Source: Cryobacterium sp. PH29-G1 (GTDB lineage: Bacteria; Actinomycetota; Actinomycetes; Actinomycetales; Microbacteriaceae). From it: a stretch of 64,000 bases of DNA. The stretch spans positions 186,001-250,000 of the forward strand of contig NZ_JASISY010000003.1 of NCBI RefSeq assembly GCF_030063365.1, read 5' to 3'. Positions within the stretch are counted from its first letter, which is position 1. The number at the start of each line of letters is the position of its first letter. Of this stretch, positions 54,439-62,198 are shown in pieces. The notes under the pieces are model-generated. The model was not told where the DNA came from and searched no databases. It was given only the letters and a program-made list of their open reading frames with translations. The position numbers and the translations under genes were made by a program.

Positions 54439-54452
54439 CTTTGCCCCCGACC

Positions 54453-55394
54453 TCATTGCCGGGCCCGGGCCCGGTCGCTGGGCCCATGATCTATCGCGGG
54501 CCCGCTTTCCGGGCCCGGGCCCGGAACGGTTTGCCGGCGGGCCGGGCGCATGGTGCTGAGCGCAACACCGGCGAATACGATCACACCGCCCACGACCTGC
54601 GGTGTACTCAGCTGGGCTCCGAGCACGACGGCAATGATCACCGTGAAGACCGTGATCAGGTTGAGAAAGAGTCCCGCCCGGCCCGGCGGAATGCGTTTGA
54701 GCGCGGAATTCCACAGCACATAGGAGCCGATCGAGGGAAAGATCGCGATGAAGATCACGGCCCAGCCGATGGCGGCATCCGCTGGCCAGCTCGTTCCGCC
54801 CAGCAGCGCGACCGGTGCGAGCAGCACGGCCACGAACGTGCCCTGCACGGCCGTGGCGGTGATCGGCGGCACAGCCAACCCGCGACCCACAATCGTGTAC
54901 AGGCTCCAGACCACGATCGCGGCCACCATTAGTAGGTCACCCGTGTTCAGCGACCGTGTGAAAACGGATGCCAGCGCGCCATTCGTGATGATCAGCACGA
55001 CTCCCACCAGCCCCAACAGCAAACCCGCGATTCCCCGCCAGCTGATGCGCTCGCGCAGTAGGACCGCGGCGAGCACGACCATCACGGCCGGATTCGCCGC
55101 GTTGATGAGCGAGGCGGACTGCGGAGACGTGTACTGCAGGGCCGTATAGAGCAGCAGGTTGTAGCCGCCCACGCCGAGTCCGGCCAGCAGCAGCAGGCGC
55201 GGCCAGTGCTGCAGCACCTGCCCCCAGCGCGGTTTCTCCACGACCTGGGCGAGGATCAGCAGCGGCACGCAAGCCAATGACCAGCGCAGCCAGGTGAGGT
55301 CCACCGGGGATATGGTCTCAACCGCGAGGCTGCCCACGATGTAGTTCCCCGCCCACATGAGCGTGGCGAGCACGAGCGCAATCGTTGCCTTCAC
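54453..55394 (-). CDS. EamA/DMT family transporter with repeat-derived C-terminus
   Basis: A 313-residue membrane protein with ten helices in two EamA repeats (ALVLATLMWAGNYIVGSLAVE at the start; the second begins near 150 after GDLLMVAAIVVWSLYTIVGRG). The family exports amino acids and other metabolites. The last 24 residues (from VPGPGPES to RARARQ) are hydrophilic, Arg/Gly/Pro-rich and encoded by the family-B palindromic repeat at 54459-54524. The native stop was therefore lost or overrun when the repeat inserted. Confidence 0.87.
   Translation of the reverse strand: MKATIALVLATLMWAGNYIVGSLAVETISPVDLTWLRWSLACVPLLILAQVVEKPRWGQVLQHWPRLLLLAGLGVGGYNLLLYTALQYTSPQSASLINAANPAVMVVLAAVLLRERISWRGIAGLLLGLVGVVLIITNGALASVFTRSLNTGDLLMVAAIVVWSLYTIVGRGLAVPPITATAVQGTFVAVLLAPVALLGGTSWPADAAIGWAVIFIAIFPSIGSYVLWNSALKRIPPGRAGLFLNLITVFTVIIAVVLGAQLSTPQVVGGVIVFAGVALSTMRPARRQTVPGPGPESGPAIDHGPSDRARARQ
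54459..54524. repeat. Dispersed palindromic repeat, family B copy 2
   Basis: Perfect 16-base arms CCGGGCCCGGGCCCGG at 54459-54474 and 54509-54524; the core GATAGATCATGGGCCCA is on the minus strand. It forms the 3' end of the EamA transporter gene and lies upstream of the dehydrogenase gene. Confidence 0.88.
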
Positions 55395-55536
55395 GCGGGC
55401 TGCACTCCGAATCCGGCGTCCGGGGCGAGGGGGTGGTGGATTGGGCCACGGCGGGCTGGCGGAGAGTGAGTCATTGTGTTCCTGGCGCTGGGTAAACGGT
55501 CTCCCTCGACCCTAGACCGGTCGCGGAGTGCGTGGT

Positions 55537-55586
55537 TTGACTTTACTAGACTGATCGGTATAGTAGTCAGTGACCAGATCGGTCTA
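55537..55586 (+). promoter_or_regulatory. Promoter with two TetR-like operators for dsrE operon
   Basis: TTGACT (55537-55542) and TATAGT (55559-55564) with 16 bp spacing form a good sigma-70-type promoter. Two 16-bp sites, TAGACTGATCGGTATA (55547-55562) and TGACCAGATCGGTCTA (55571-55586), approximate the palindrome TAGACCGATCGGTCTA and cover the -10 region and transcript start. A further half-site TAGACCGGTC is at 55513. This is a TetR-repressor layout, but no TetR gene lies in the window. Confidence 0.6.
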
Positions 55587-55605
55587 CCTAGGAGGTACTA
55601 AACGT

Positions 55606-55962
55606 ATGTCAGAATTCAAGATCGCCGTCGTCATCTACGAGCCCATCACATCCGACTCCGCACACGTCTACCGCGGCCTCAAGACCGCGCTGGAATTCAA
55701 GCAGGCCGGCGATGACGTCGTCGTACTCTTCGATGGATCGGGCGTTGAAACCCTGGCTGCGATCTCGGCTGCCGGACACCCGATGAACCCACTCGCCGTG
55801 GCGCTCGAGGACAACATTCTCGGTGCCTGCGGCTTCTGCGCCAAGTCCCACCACGTCGCCGAACCGATTGCGGCTGCTGGCTGGACGTTGCTCACCGACA
55901 ACAAGGGCGAAGCAAGCATCCGTAATCTGGTTGTAGCCGGCTACCAGATTCTCAACTTCTAG
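55606..55962 (+). CDS. DsrE/F-like protein
   Basis: A 118-residue small protein with the DsrE/DsrF fold pattern: FKIAVVIYEPITSDSAHVYRGLKTALEFKQAGDDVVVLFDGSGVETL, then a loop with GACGFCAKSHHVAEP carrying a CxxC pair, and a C-terminal strand-helix. DsrE-like proteins often transfer sulfur or sense thiols through such cysteines; here that is inference. ATG 55606 follows AGGAGG. It is the first gene of a three-gene operon with a monooxygenase-like protein and an SDR. Confidence 0.85.
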   Translation: MSEFKIAVVIYEPITSDSAHVYRGLKTALEFKQAGDDVVVLFDGSGVETLAAISAAGHPMNPLAVALEDNILGACGFCAKSHHVAEPIAAAGWTLLTDNKGEASIRNLVVAGYQILNF

Positions 55963-56008
55963 CCCTCGCAACATCCGCATCTCGAGCCTCAAACCACTAG
56001 GAGCACCC

Positions 56009-56302
56009 GTGACCCTGACCGTTCTCCTCGACCTCCGCCTGAAGCCGGAAGCGCGCGCCGACGCGCCGGGGATGTTGCGCGACATCCTGGCCGGCACGCG
56101 CTCCTTCGCCGGGTGCCTGGGCGTTGACGTGCTCCTTGACTCCGCCGATGCCGGGCACGTGATTTTGTTCGAGCGTTGGGAGTCCGTCGAAGCGGATGCG
56201 GCCTACCGCGCCTGGCGCGTCGGTGACGGTGCGACCCAGCTCGGCTCGCTCCTGGAGGCCGCCCCGACGATCACATCGTTCACAACCGCTAGCGACATTT
56301 AG
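56009..56302 (+). CDS. ABM-domain putative monooxygenase
   Basis: A 97-residue ferredoxin-like alpha/beta protein of the antibiotic-biosynthesis-monooxygenase (YgiN-like quinol monooxygenase) superfamily: TVLLDLRLKPEARADAPGMLRDILAGTRSFAGCLGVDVLLD, then ILFERWESVEADAAYRAW. GTG start with TAGGAG upstream, 46 bases after dsrE. Members act cofactor-free on quinols or polyketides; the substrate is unknown. The operon context hints at redox or electrophile detoxification. Confidence 0.83.
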   Translation: MTLTVLLDLRLKPEARADAPGMLRDILAGTRSFAGCLGVDVLLDSADAGHVILFERWESVEADAAYRAWRVGDGATQLGSLLEAAPTITSFTTASDI

Positions 56303-56349
56303 GTCACTGGCCGCAGTCACCCGCAGAACTTACCGAAAGAAGCTCACAC

Positions 56350-57177
56350 ATGAACCTCAACACCCTGGATCTGACCAATCGTCGCGGCATCATCACCGGC
56401 GCCGGACAAGGCATCGGCCGGGCGCTCGCGCTCGAATTCGGTCGTCGCGGCGGCCACCTGCTCCTCGTGGGCCGCCAGCTGGCCACACTCACTGAAACCG
56501 CTCAGCTTGTTGCTGCCGAGGGCGGAACGACCGAGATCCTGGTCGAAGACCTGACTCAGTCGGATGCCGTGGCGCGAGTCGCGGAGGCGGTGGCCTCGTG
56601 GAGTGTCGTTGACCTTTTGGTCAACAATGCCGGCAACGTGCGCGCGGGTCGGCTCGACGCGACCAGCGAAGCGGATGTGCACGCGATGATCGATCTGAAC
56701 CTCACCGCACCGATCCTGCTGACCAAGAGCCTGCTGCCCGCCCTGCGACAGAGCGGAACAGGGCGCGGCAGTATCCTGCTGAACATTTCCAGCGGGATCG
56801 CGCTGGTCGGGATGCCGTTCTACTCGATCTACGCCGCCACGAAGTCGGGCATTGCGCAATTCGGCGAATCATTGCGCCGCGAGCTGATCGGAACCGGCGT
56901 GCACGTCGCCACCGTGTACCCCGGCGCAACCGACACGGCCATGATGACGTCGCAGAACGCTGGCGCCGATCTCGGCTGGGAGCGCCGATCGCTCGCCGAG
57001 GTCATCACCGACCTCATTGCGGCGTTGGAAGCCGGCGAGCATGAGATCAACACCGCGCCGGAGAGTCGCCGGTCCATGCAGGAGCTGAACGTCACCGATC
57101 CTCTGGCCGTCGATGCCGCCCTCGCGCCGGGCCTCGAGGCCCTCGAACTCGCGGTGCGCGACCACCGCAGCATCTAA
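56350..57177 (+). CDS. SDR family oxidoreductase
   Basis: A 275-residue classical short-chain dehydrogenase. The cofactor motif is TGAGQGIG (residues 16-23), NNAG is at about 97, the catalytic serine is in ILLNISSG and the tyrosine-lysine pair in YAATKSG near 161-165. VYPGATDTAMM follows, as in SDRs that act on lipids or quinones. The ATG is 47 bases after the ABM gene. Substrate unknown; it completes the TetR-controlled three-gene unit. Confidence 0.88.
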   Translation: MNLNTLDLTNRRGIITGAGQGIGRALALEFGRRGGHLLLVGRQLATLTETAQLVAAEGGTTEILVEDLTQSDAVARVAEAVASWSVVDLLVNNAGNVRAGRLDATSEADVHAMIDLNLTAPILLTKSLLPALRQSGTGRGSILLNISSGIALVGMPFYSIYAATKSGIAQFGESLRRELIGTGVHVATVYPGATDTAMMTSQNAGADLGWERRSLAEVITDLIAALEAGEHEINTAPESRRSMQELNVTDPLAVDAALAPGLEALELAVRDHRSI

Positions 57178-57197
57178 GAGTCACGGCATCTGATCGT

Positions 57198-57234
57198 CTG
57201 AGCGGGCGCGCTGAACACTCGTGCGCCCGCTCAG
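57198..57234. terminator. 12-bp hairpin after the SDR gene
   Basis: CTGAGCGGGCGC pairs perfectly with GCGCCCGCTCAG around a 13-base loop. The right arm overlaps the stop of the rhaB remnant, so it serves both convergent units. Confidence 0.65.
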
Positions 57235-57899
57235 GCCGCGGGGTCGTATTGCCGCGGCGCGAAAGTTTGTGCCACGAGTGACCGGAGGCTCTCAAGGGAT
57301 CCGGTGACGAGACCCTGGACCCGCGCCTGCACGAGCACGTTGCCAATCGCCGTGGCCTCGACCGGCCCGGCAAGCACCCTCAGCCCGGTGTGATTCGCGG
57401 TGAGTTGGCACAGCAGTTCGTTTAGAGCCCCGCCACCGACGATGTGCACCGCGCTTACGCGAGTTCCCGACAGCTCGGCGGCGAGTCGCAAGGTATGTGC
57501 GTAGGCGGCTGCGAGGCTCTCGATGATGCTGCGCACCAAATCGACGTCCGTGCGGGGTGGCCGCAAACCGTGTTCAGCGCAATACTCGCGGATACGCGTG
57601 GGCATGTCGCCGGGCGGCAGAAAACGGGCGTCGTCGACGTCGAAGATCGTGACCGGGCCGCTGACGGCGCCGGCTTGAGCAAGCAGGCCGGAGAGTTCAT
57701 ACGAGGACCCGGCCTGATCCCAGGTGCGCATCGACTCGCTCAGCAGCCACAGGCCCATGACATTGCGCAGGTAGCGCACGCGTCCATCGACGCCGCTTTC
57801 GTTGGTGAAGTTGGCGGCCCGACTCGCCGCGCTCAGCACGGGGGCGGAAAGCTCGACGCCGGCGAGCGACCAGGTTCCCGATTCGGCAGCCGAGTACGC
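57231..57899 (-). pseudogene. rhaB remnant: C-terminal half of rhamnulokinase
   Basis: The frame translates to the second FGGY domain of rhamnulokinase: SGTWSLAGVELSAPVL, then AANFTNESGVDGRVRYLRNV, then IVGGGALNELLCQLTAN and AGPVEATAIGNVLVQAR. Homology starts about 57,899 and the whole N-terminal domain (sugar binding, about 250 residues) is missing. A stop codon lies immediately upstream in frame. The remaining reading frame can begin at a GTG at 57839, but the fragment lacks half the active site and cannot be a kinase. It ends at a junction with a lacI remnant on the opposite strand. Confidence 0.88.
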
Positions 57900-57901
57900 T
57901 C

Positions 57902-58018
57902 ATTGGCTATACCGCCGTGGACCTGCTGCTGCGCGAAGCGCAGGGCGGAGCCGACTTCGAGCACGAACAGATCGTGTTCCAGCCCGAACTCGTCATTCGC
58001 GAATCCACCGCCCCGTAG
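57902..58018 (+). pseudogene. lacI-family remnant: last 38 codons of a regulator
   Basis: From 57902 the plus strand reads IGYTAVDLLLREAQGG, then EHEQIVFQPELVIRESTAP and a stop, the standard C-terminus of LacI-family repressors. Nothing of the DNA-binding or core domain precedes it; upstream sequence is antisense rhaB. The two remnants abut within a few bases, as expected if one deletion removed the 5' halves of a divergent rhaB-lacI pair together with their shared promoter. Confidence 0.8.
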
Positions 58019-58027
58019 CCTGTGTGT

Positions 58028-58093
58028 CCGGGCCCGGGCCCGCTCTCTGGGCCCGTGATAGATCATGGGCCCAGTTTCCGGGCCCGGGCCCGG
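58028..58093. repeat. Dispersed palindromic repeat, family B copy 3
   Basis: Arms CCGGGCCCGGGCCCG (58028-58042) and CCGGGCCCGGGCCCGG (58078-58093) around the core GATAGATCATGGGCCCA on the plus strand. It starts nine bases after the lacI remnant stop and 19 bases before the 3' end of the MFS gene. Confidence 0.88.
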
Positions 58094-58112
58094 GCAATAG
58101 AGAACGGGGGAG

Positions 58113-59612
58113 CTAGCGTGGGGCCGTGGCCTCGACGATCGCGATCTCGCGCGTGGCCGTCTCTCGGTTGCGTTCCGCGGCCCGGTCGCGCGCTTCACGC
58201 ATATCGATACCGGTCTCGCGGGCGCTTCGGTCATCGGCCTCGAGGGGGATCGCATCGACCAGCACGGGCGCGCCACCGGGCACCGCAGCGCCCCCGAGAA
58301 CGAGAGCGCCACCGGGCACGGGTGTGCCTCGCCGCGCAGGGGCGCCGCGGCCGTCGCCGCTGTGGCGCACGAGCAGTCGGGGGGTGCTGAACGGATGCAC
58401 GTGCAACCGAAGCCGACGATAACGCACCATCCAGAACAGTACGGCCGCGGCGGCCAGCAGGCCGGAAGCCGCAGCAAGCCCGAGAGCCCAGCGCGGGCCG
58501 AAGTAGTCGGCCACCCAGCCGACCAGCGGGGCGCCGAGTGGCGTTCCGCCGACGAAGATGGCCATGTAGAGCGCCATGACGCGGCCGCGCATCTCGGGCC
58601 GGGTCGTGGTTTGCACGTAGGCGTTCGCGGTTGTCATGAGGGTCAGTGACGACAAGCCGATCAGCGTGAGAGATATGGCGAAACTGGTATATGTCGGCAT
58701 GACCGCGGCCAGGGCGCAGGAGAACCCGAACAGGGCGGACCCGCCCACCACGAGACGCAGCCGCGCCCGGCTGCGACGAGCAGCGAGCAGAGAACCGATC
58801 ACCGCACCGATGGCCATGATCGAACTGAGCAGCCCGAACTCGGCGGCGCCCCGGCCGAACTCAATCGTGGCCATGGTCGAGGTGAAGATGGCGAAGTTCA
58901 ACCCAAAGGTGCCGATCAGAAAGACGGCGATCATGACGACGACAATGTCGGAGCGGCCGCGCACGTAACGAAACCCGGCCATGAGCTGACCGCGTTCCCG
59001 GCTCGCTTTCGGCGGCTGCCGCAACTGCTTGGTGCGTAGCAGGGTCATGGCGAAGACCGTCGCGGCGAAGGTGATTGCGTTGATCATGAACACCCAGCCG
59101 GCTCCGACGGCCACGGTGAGCAGCCCGGCGGCTGCAGGTCCGATAAGACGGGCGCCGTGGAACGACGCTGAATTGAGGGCGACCGCGTTGGACAGTTTGT
59201 CTTCGGAGACGAGTTCGGAGACGAAGGTCTGTCGAGCCGGCGCGTCAATCGCAGCGACGACGCCGAGGCCGAGGGCGAACAGGTAGACATGCCAGAGTTG
59301 GGCGATATCCAGAACGGTGAGAATGCCGAGCCCGAGTGCCAGGAGACCCATCAGGGTCTGGGTCAGGATCAGTAGCTTGCGCCGATTGAATCGGTCGGCG
59401 ATGAGCCCCGACCAGGGCATGAGCACGAGCTGCGGACCGAGCTGCAGAGCCATCGTGATGCCGACCGCCGTCGCGTCATAGTCGGTCAACTGGGTCAGAA
59501 CGATCCAGTCCTGCGCGGTGCGCTGCATCCAGGTGCCGATGTTTGACACCAGAGCTCCGGCGAACCAGATGCGGTAATTGACGACGCTCAGGGAGCGGAA
59601 CATGGCACTCAA
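58113..59612 (-). CDS. MFS transporter, EntS-like
   Basis: A 499-residue major facilitator with 12 helices (about residues 10-400) of the EntS/MFS_3 group: SNIGTWMQRTAQDWIVLTQL, GLIADRFNRRKLLILTQ, IDAPARQTFVSELV and RPEMRGRVMALYMAIFVGGTPLGAPLVGW. A 90-residue hydrophilic C-terminal extension contains short repeats (PVPGGALVLGGAAVPGGAPV) and then a charged helix (RETGIDMREARDRAAERNRE), unusual for the family. Its start overlaps the stop of the MarR gene by four bases, so the regulator probably controls it in response to a toxic substrate. Confidence 0.9.
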   Translation of the reverse strand: MSAMFRSLSVVNYRIWFAGALVSNIGTWMQRTAQDWIVLTQLTDYDATAVGITMALQLGPQLVLMPWSGLIADRFNRRKLLILTQTLMGLLALGLGILTVLDIAQLWHVYLFALGLGVVAAIDAPARQTFVSELVSEDKLSNAVALNSASFHGARLIGPAAAGLLTVAVGAGWVFMINAITFAATVFAMTLLRTKQLRQPPKASRERGQLMAGFRYVRGRSDIVVVMIAVFLIGTFGLNFAIFTSTMATIEFGRGAAEFGLLSSIMAIGAVIGSLLAARRSRARLRLVVGGSALFGFSCALAAVMPTYTSFAISLTLIGLSSLTLMTTANAYVQTTTRPEMRGRVMALYMAIFVGGTPLGAPLVGWVADYFGPRWALGLAAASGLLAAAAVLFWMVRYRRLRLHVHPFSTPRLLVRHSGDGRGAPARRGTPVPGGALVLGGAAVPGGAPVLVDAIPLEADDRSARETGIDMREARDRAAERNRETATREIAIVEATAPR

Positions 59613-60133
59613 CTGTCGGCGAGCTCCTTCATGATCAGGGTCGCGGCGGCGAGAATACGGTGCTGCTCGGGGCTGAGCTGGGCGACACGATGCACGAGCC
59701 AGGCATCTCGGCGCTTGCGCGTCTCCTGCATGATCGCGGCGGCGGCATCCGTTGTTGACAGGACGACCTTGCGCCCATCAAGCGCTGAATCGGTGCGCGA
59801 GACCAGCCCGGCGTCGACGAGGCACTTGACGGTGCGGGTCATCGAGGGCGGGGTGACCCGCTCAAAATCGCTGAGCTCGGTGAGCGTCAGTGGACCGTGC
59901 AGGTAGAGCACCCCGAGCGCCGAGAATTGCCCGCTACCCAATTCGTTGTCAGCCTTTTGCTGGCGCAGTCGGCGTGCCAGGCGGCCGTTGGCGAGCCGAA
60001 ATTCGTGGCTGAGTTCGGCGGTGTCGGCTTCCACGACGTTCGGCGCGCCCGGCGTGGCGGCGGCTGGCGTGGCGGCGGCTGGCGTGGTTGTGACGCCCCG
60101 TGCCGGGGAGTTGGGAGGTGTTCGGGATTCCAT
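59609..60133 (-). CDS. MarR family transcriptional regulator
   Basis: A 174-residue winged-helix regulator: LRQQKADNELGSGQFSALGVLYLHGPLTLTELSDFERVTPPSMTRTVKCLVDAGLVSRTDSALDGRKVVLSTT. The N-terminal 35 residues are low complexity with a PAAATPAAAT repeat from a 15-bp tandem duplication. It is translationally coupled to the MFS transporter. A palindromic site lies in the promoter, consistent with autorepression. Confidence 0.9.
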   Translation of the reverse strand: MESRTPPNSPARGVTTTPAAATPAAATPGAPNVVEADTAELSHEFRLANGRLARRLRQQKADNELGSGQFSALGVLYLHGPLTLTELSDFERVTPPSMTRTVKCLVDAGLVSRTDSALDGRKVVLSTTDAAAAIMQETRKRRDAWLVHRVAQLSPEQHRILAAATLIMKELADS

Positions 60134-60139
60134 ATATGT

Positions 60140-60165
60140 TTAGCATAGCAAATTAGCCTTGCTAA
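60140..60165. promoter_or_regulatory. Candidate MarR operator
   Basis: TTAGCA (60140-60145) and TGCTAA (60160-60165) form an inverted repeat in an AT-rich stretch directly before the MarR start, and 50 bases before the divergent lipase gene. Confidence 0.55.
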
Positions 60166-60215
60166 GTATATGAGTTTCGCGCCATGGGCGGGGCCGAACA
60201 GGGCAGACTGGCTGT

Positions 60216-61064
60216 GTGCCTACATATACGGATGCCTCTGGCCTGGTTGTCACTTATTACGTCTGGCCGGTCGAGGCCGCGCGAGCCGTGATTCAAATCG
60301 CGCACGGCGTCGGCGAACACGCCCAGCGCTATGCCGCGCTCGCCGCCGACCTCAACCGAGCGGGATACACCGTCTATGCCGACGATCACCTCGGCCACGG
60401 TCAGACCGGACTCGCTCAGCACCGCGGCGACCACACGAAACTCGGCCGGCTCGGCGCGGGTGGGCTGCGCGCGGCTGTAGCCGGCGTGTATCAGTTGAGC
60501 GGGATCATCCGCTTAGAGCACCCGAACCTGCCACTCGTGTTGCTCGGGCACAGCTGGGGATCGTTCATGGTGCAGATGATCGTGAACAAACATGCCGCCG
60601 AATATGACGCCATCGTGCTCTCCGGTACCGCGTACCGCTGGCCGGGCTATCTCGATGGGGGCGACCTCAACCGCAAACACCACACGCTCGGCACGACCGG
60701 TGTCGAGTGGCTCAGCCGCGACCCGGCCGTCGCGCAGGCCTTCGTGGCCGATCCGCTGACCACGGCTACGCCACTGGCGCAGCTGTTCGGCATTCGAGAG
60801 GCAGCCCGCCTGTTCGGTCGGCCCGCCCGTGATCTGCCCAGCGACGTACCGGTGCTCCTGCTCGTCGGCGGAGACGATACCGTCGGCGGGGAGCGCAGCG
60901 CGCTCAAGCTGGCCAATGCCTATATTCAGCGTTCCGGTCTGCGGGATGTGCGCTTGATCGTGTATCCGGGTGCGCGGCACGAAGTCTTCAATGAGACCAA
61001 CCGCTCTGAGGTGATCGGCGACCTTGTGGCCTGGCTTAGCGAACACCTGCCACCCACGCCGTAG
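60216..61064 (+). CDS. Alpha/beta hydrolase, monoacylglycerol-lipase-like
   Basis: A 282-residue serine hydrolase of the S33/lysophospholipase group. IQIAHGVGEHAQRYAALAADLNRAGYTVYADDHLGHG is characteristic, the nucleophile is in LLGHSWGSFM, the acid is in LLVGGDDTVGG and the histidine in YPGARHEVFNE. Probably cytoplasmic hydrolysis of monoglycerides or lysophospholipids. GTG start. It is divergent from marR-MFS and its TAG stop is part of the -10 box of the next gene. Confidence 0.88.
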   Translation: MPTYTDASGLVVTYYVWPVEAARAVIQIAHGVGEHAQRYAALAADLNRAGYTVYADDHLGHGQTGLAQHRGDHTKLGRLGAGGLRAAVAGVYQLSGIIRLEHPNLPLVLLGHSWGSFMVQMIVNKHAAEYDAIVLSGTAYRWPGYLDGGDLNRKHHTLGTTGVEWLSRDPAVAQAFVADPLTTATPLAQLFGIREAARLFGRPARDLPSDVPVLLLVGGDDTVGGERSALKLANAYIQRSGLRDVRLIVYPGARHEVFNETNRSEVIGDLVAWLSEHLPPTP

Positions 61065-61067
61065 GCT
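61062..61067 (+). promoter_or_regulatory. Leaderless -10 box for the lipoate ligase gene
   Basis: TAGGCT six bases before ATG 61074; its TAG is the stop codon of the upstream lipase gene. Confidence 0.45.
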
Positions 61068-61073
61068 GGTTTC

Positions 61074-62126
61074 ATGCATGGTGAATATAAGGTTCCGGGC
61101 GGCAAGCTCGTCGTCGTTGATCTCGACGTCGTCGACGAAGTCATAACCGACTTTCGACTGGCCGGAGATTTCTTTCTCGAACCCGATGATGCCCTCGAAG
61201 ACATCAACGCTGCGGTGACCGGTCTGCCAGCTGGCAGCTCGGCGGCCACGATCGCATCCGCCGTGCGCGGTGCGTTGCCAACCGGCGCGATTCTGCTCGG
61301 TTTCTCACCGGAAGCCGTTGCCGTTGCCATTCGCCGATCCCTGGCCCAGGCGAGCACCTGGCGGGACTACGACTGGCAGATCATCCACTCGCAGAAGCCT
61401 GTCGCGCCCGTTCTGCAGATGGCCCTCGACGAGGTGCTCGCGACCGAGGTCGGCGAAGGTCGCCGGCAGCCCACCCTGCGCATCTGGGAGTGGACCGAGC
61501 CGGCCGTCGTCATCGGCAGTTTTCAATCGCTCAAGAACGAGGTCGACCCGGAGAACGCTGCCAAGTACGGCTTCACCGTGGTGCGGCGCATCAGCGGTGG
61601 CGGTGCCATGTTCATGGAGGCCGGCTCCGTCATCACCTATTCGATCTATGTGCCGACCGACCTCGTGCAGGGCATGAGCTTCGCCGACTCCTACGCGTTT
61701 CTCGACGAATGGGTCATTACCGCGCTCAAATCACTCGGCATCGATGCGTTCTACCAGCCGCTGAACGACATTACGAGCCCGTCCGGCAAGATCGGTGGGG
61801 CCGCGCAGAAGCGCCTCGGCAGCGGTGCCGTGCTGCACCACGTCACCATGAGTTACGACATGGACGGCGACAAGATGGTGCAGGTGTTGCGCATCGGCCG
61901 GGAGAAGCTCAGCGACAAGGGCATTACGAGCGCCGCAAAGCGTGTGGACCCGCTGCGCAGCCAGACCGGCCTCAGCCGCGCCGCCATCATCGACCGGATG
62001 AAAGAGACTTTCACCGGCCTCTATGGCTCCACCGAGGGCGACGTCACCGCCGAGGAATACGCCAAAGCCACCGAGCTGGTCGCGAACAAGTTCAGCACGG
62101 AGGCCTGGTTGGCCCGGGTGCCCTAA
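61074..62126 (+). CDS. Lipoate-protein ligase A with permuted domain order
   Basis: Attaches lipoate to lipoyl domains through lipoyl-AMP. The 350-residue protein begins with the accessory domain normally found C-terminally in LplA or as separate LplB in archaea (KVPGGKLVVVDLDV and GDFFLEPDDALEDINAAVTGLP, residues 6-90). The catalytic domain (about 100-350) follows, with RRISGGGAMF, SGKIGGAAQKR bearing the active lysine, and VLHHVTMSYDMD. The inverted order still supplies all parts of a complete enzyme. Probably leaderless. Confidence 0.87.
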   Translation: MHGEYKVPGGKLVVVDLDVVDEVITDFRLAGDFFLEPDDALEDINAAVTGLPAGSSAATIASAVRGALPTGAILLGFSPEAVAVAIRRSLAQASTWRDYDWQIIHSQKPVAPVLQMALDEVLATEVGEGRRQPTLRIWEWTEPAVVIGSFQSLKNEVDPENAAKYGFTVVRRISGGGAMFMEAGSVITYSIYVPTDLVQGMSFADSYAFLDEWVITALKSLGIDAFYQPLNDITSPSGKIGGAAQKRLGSGAVLHHVTMSYDMDGDKMVQVLRIGREKLSDKGITSAAKRVDPLRSQTGLSRAAIIDRMKETFTGLYGSTEGDVTAEEYAKATELVANKFSTEAWLARVP

Positions 62127-62198
62127 AGCCGCGCGCAAAGGCAAACAGCGAACCAGCACGCCGCGCACAACGGATGCCGGGACCGGCAGCGCGCGCGC

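Noticed and set aside
57231..57839. A functional short FGGY protein of 202 residues
   Set aside because: The sugar-binding domain and half of the nucleotide site are missing and homology continues upstream of any start codon to the break, so it is a remnant.
42263..58150. Short frames encoding PGPGPE..MIYHGP..RARAR peptides at the family B repeats
   Set aside because: They are translations of the palindromic repeat itself and have no independent gene evidence, except where one forms the end of the EamA transporter.
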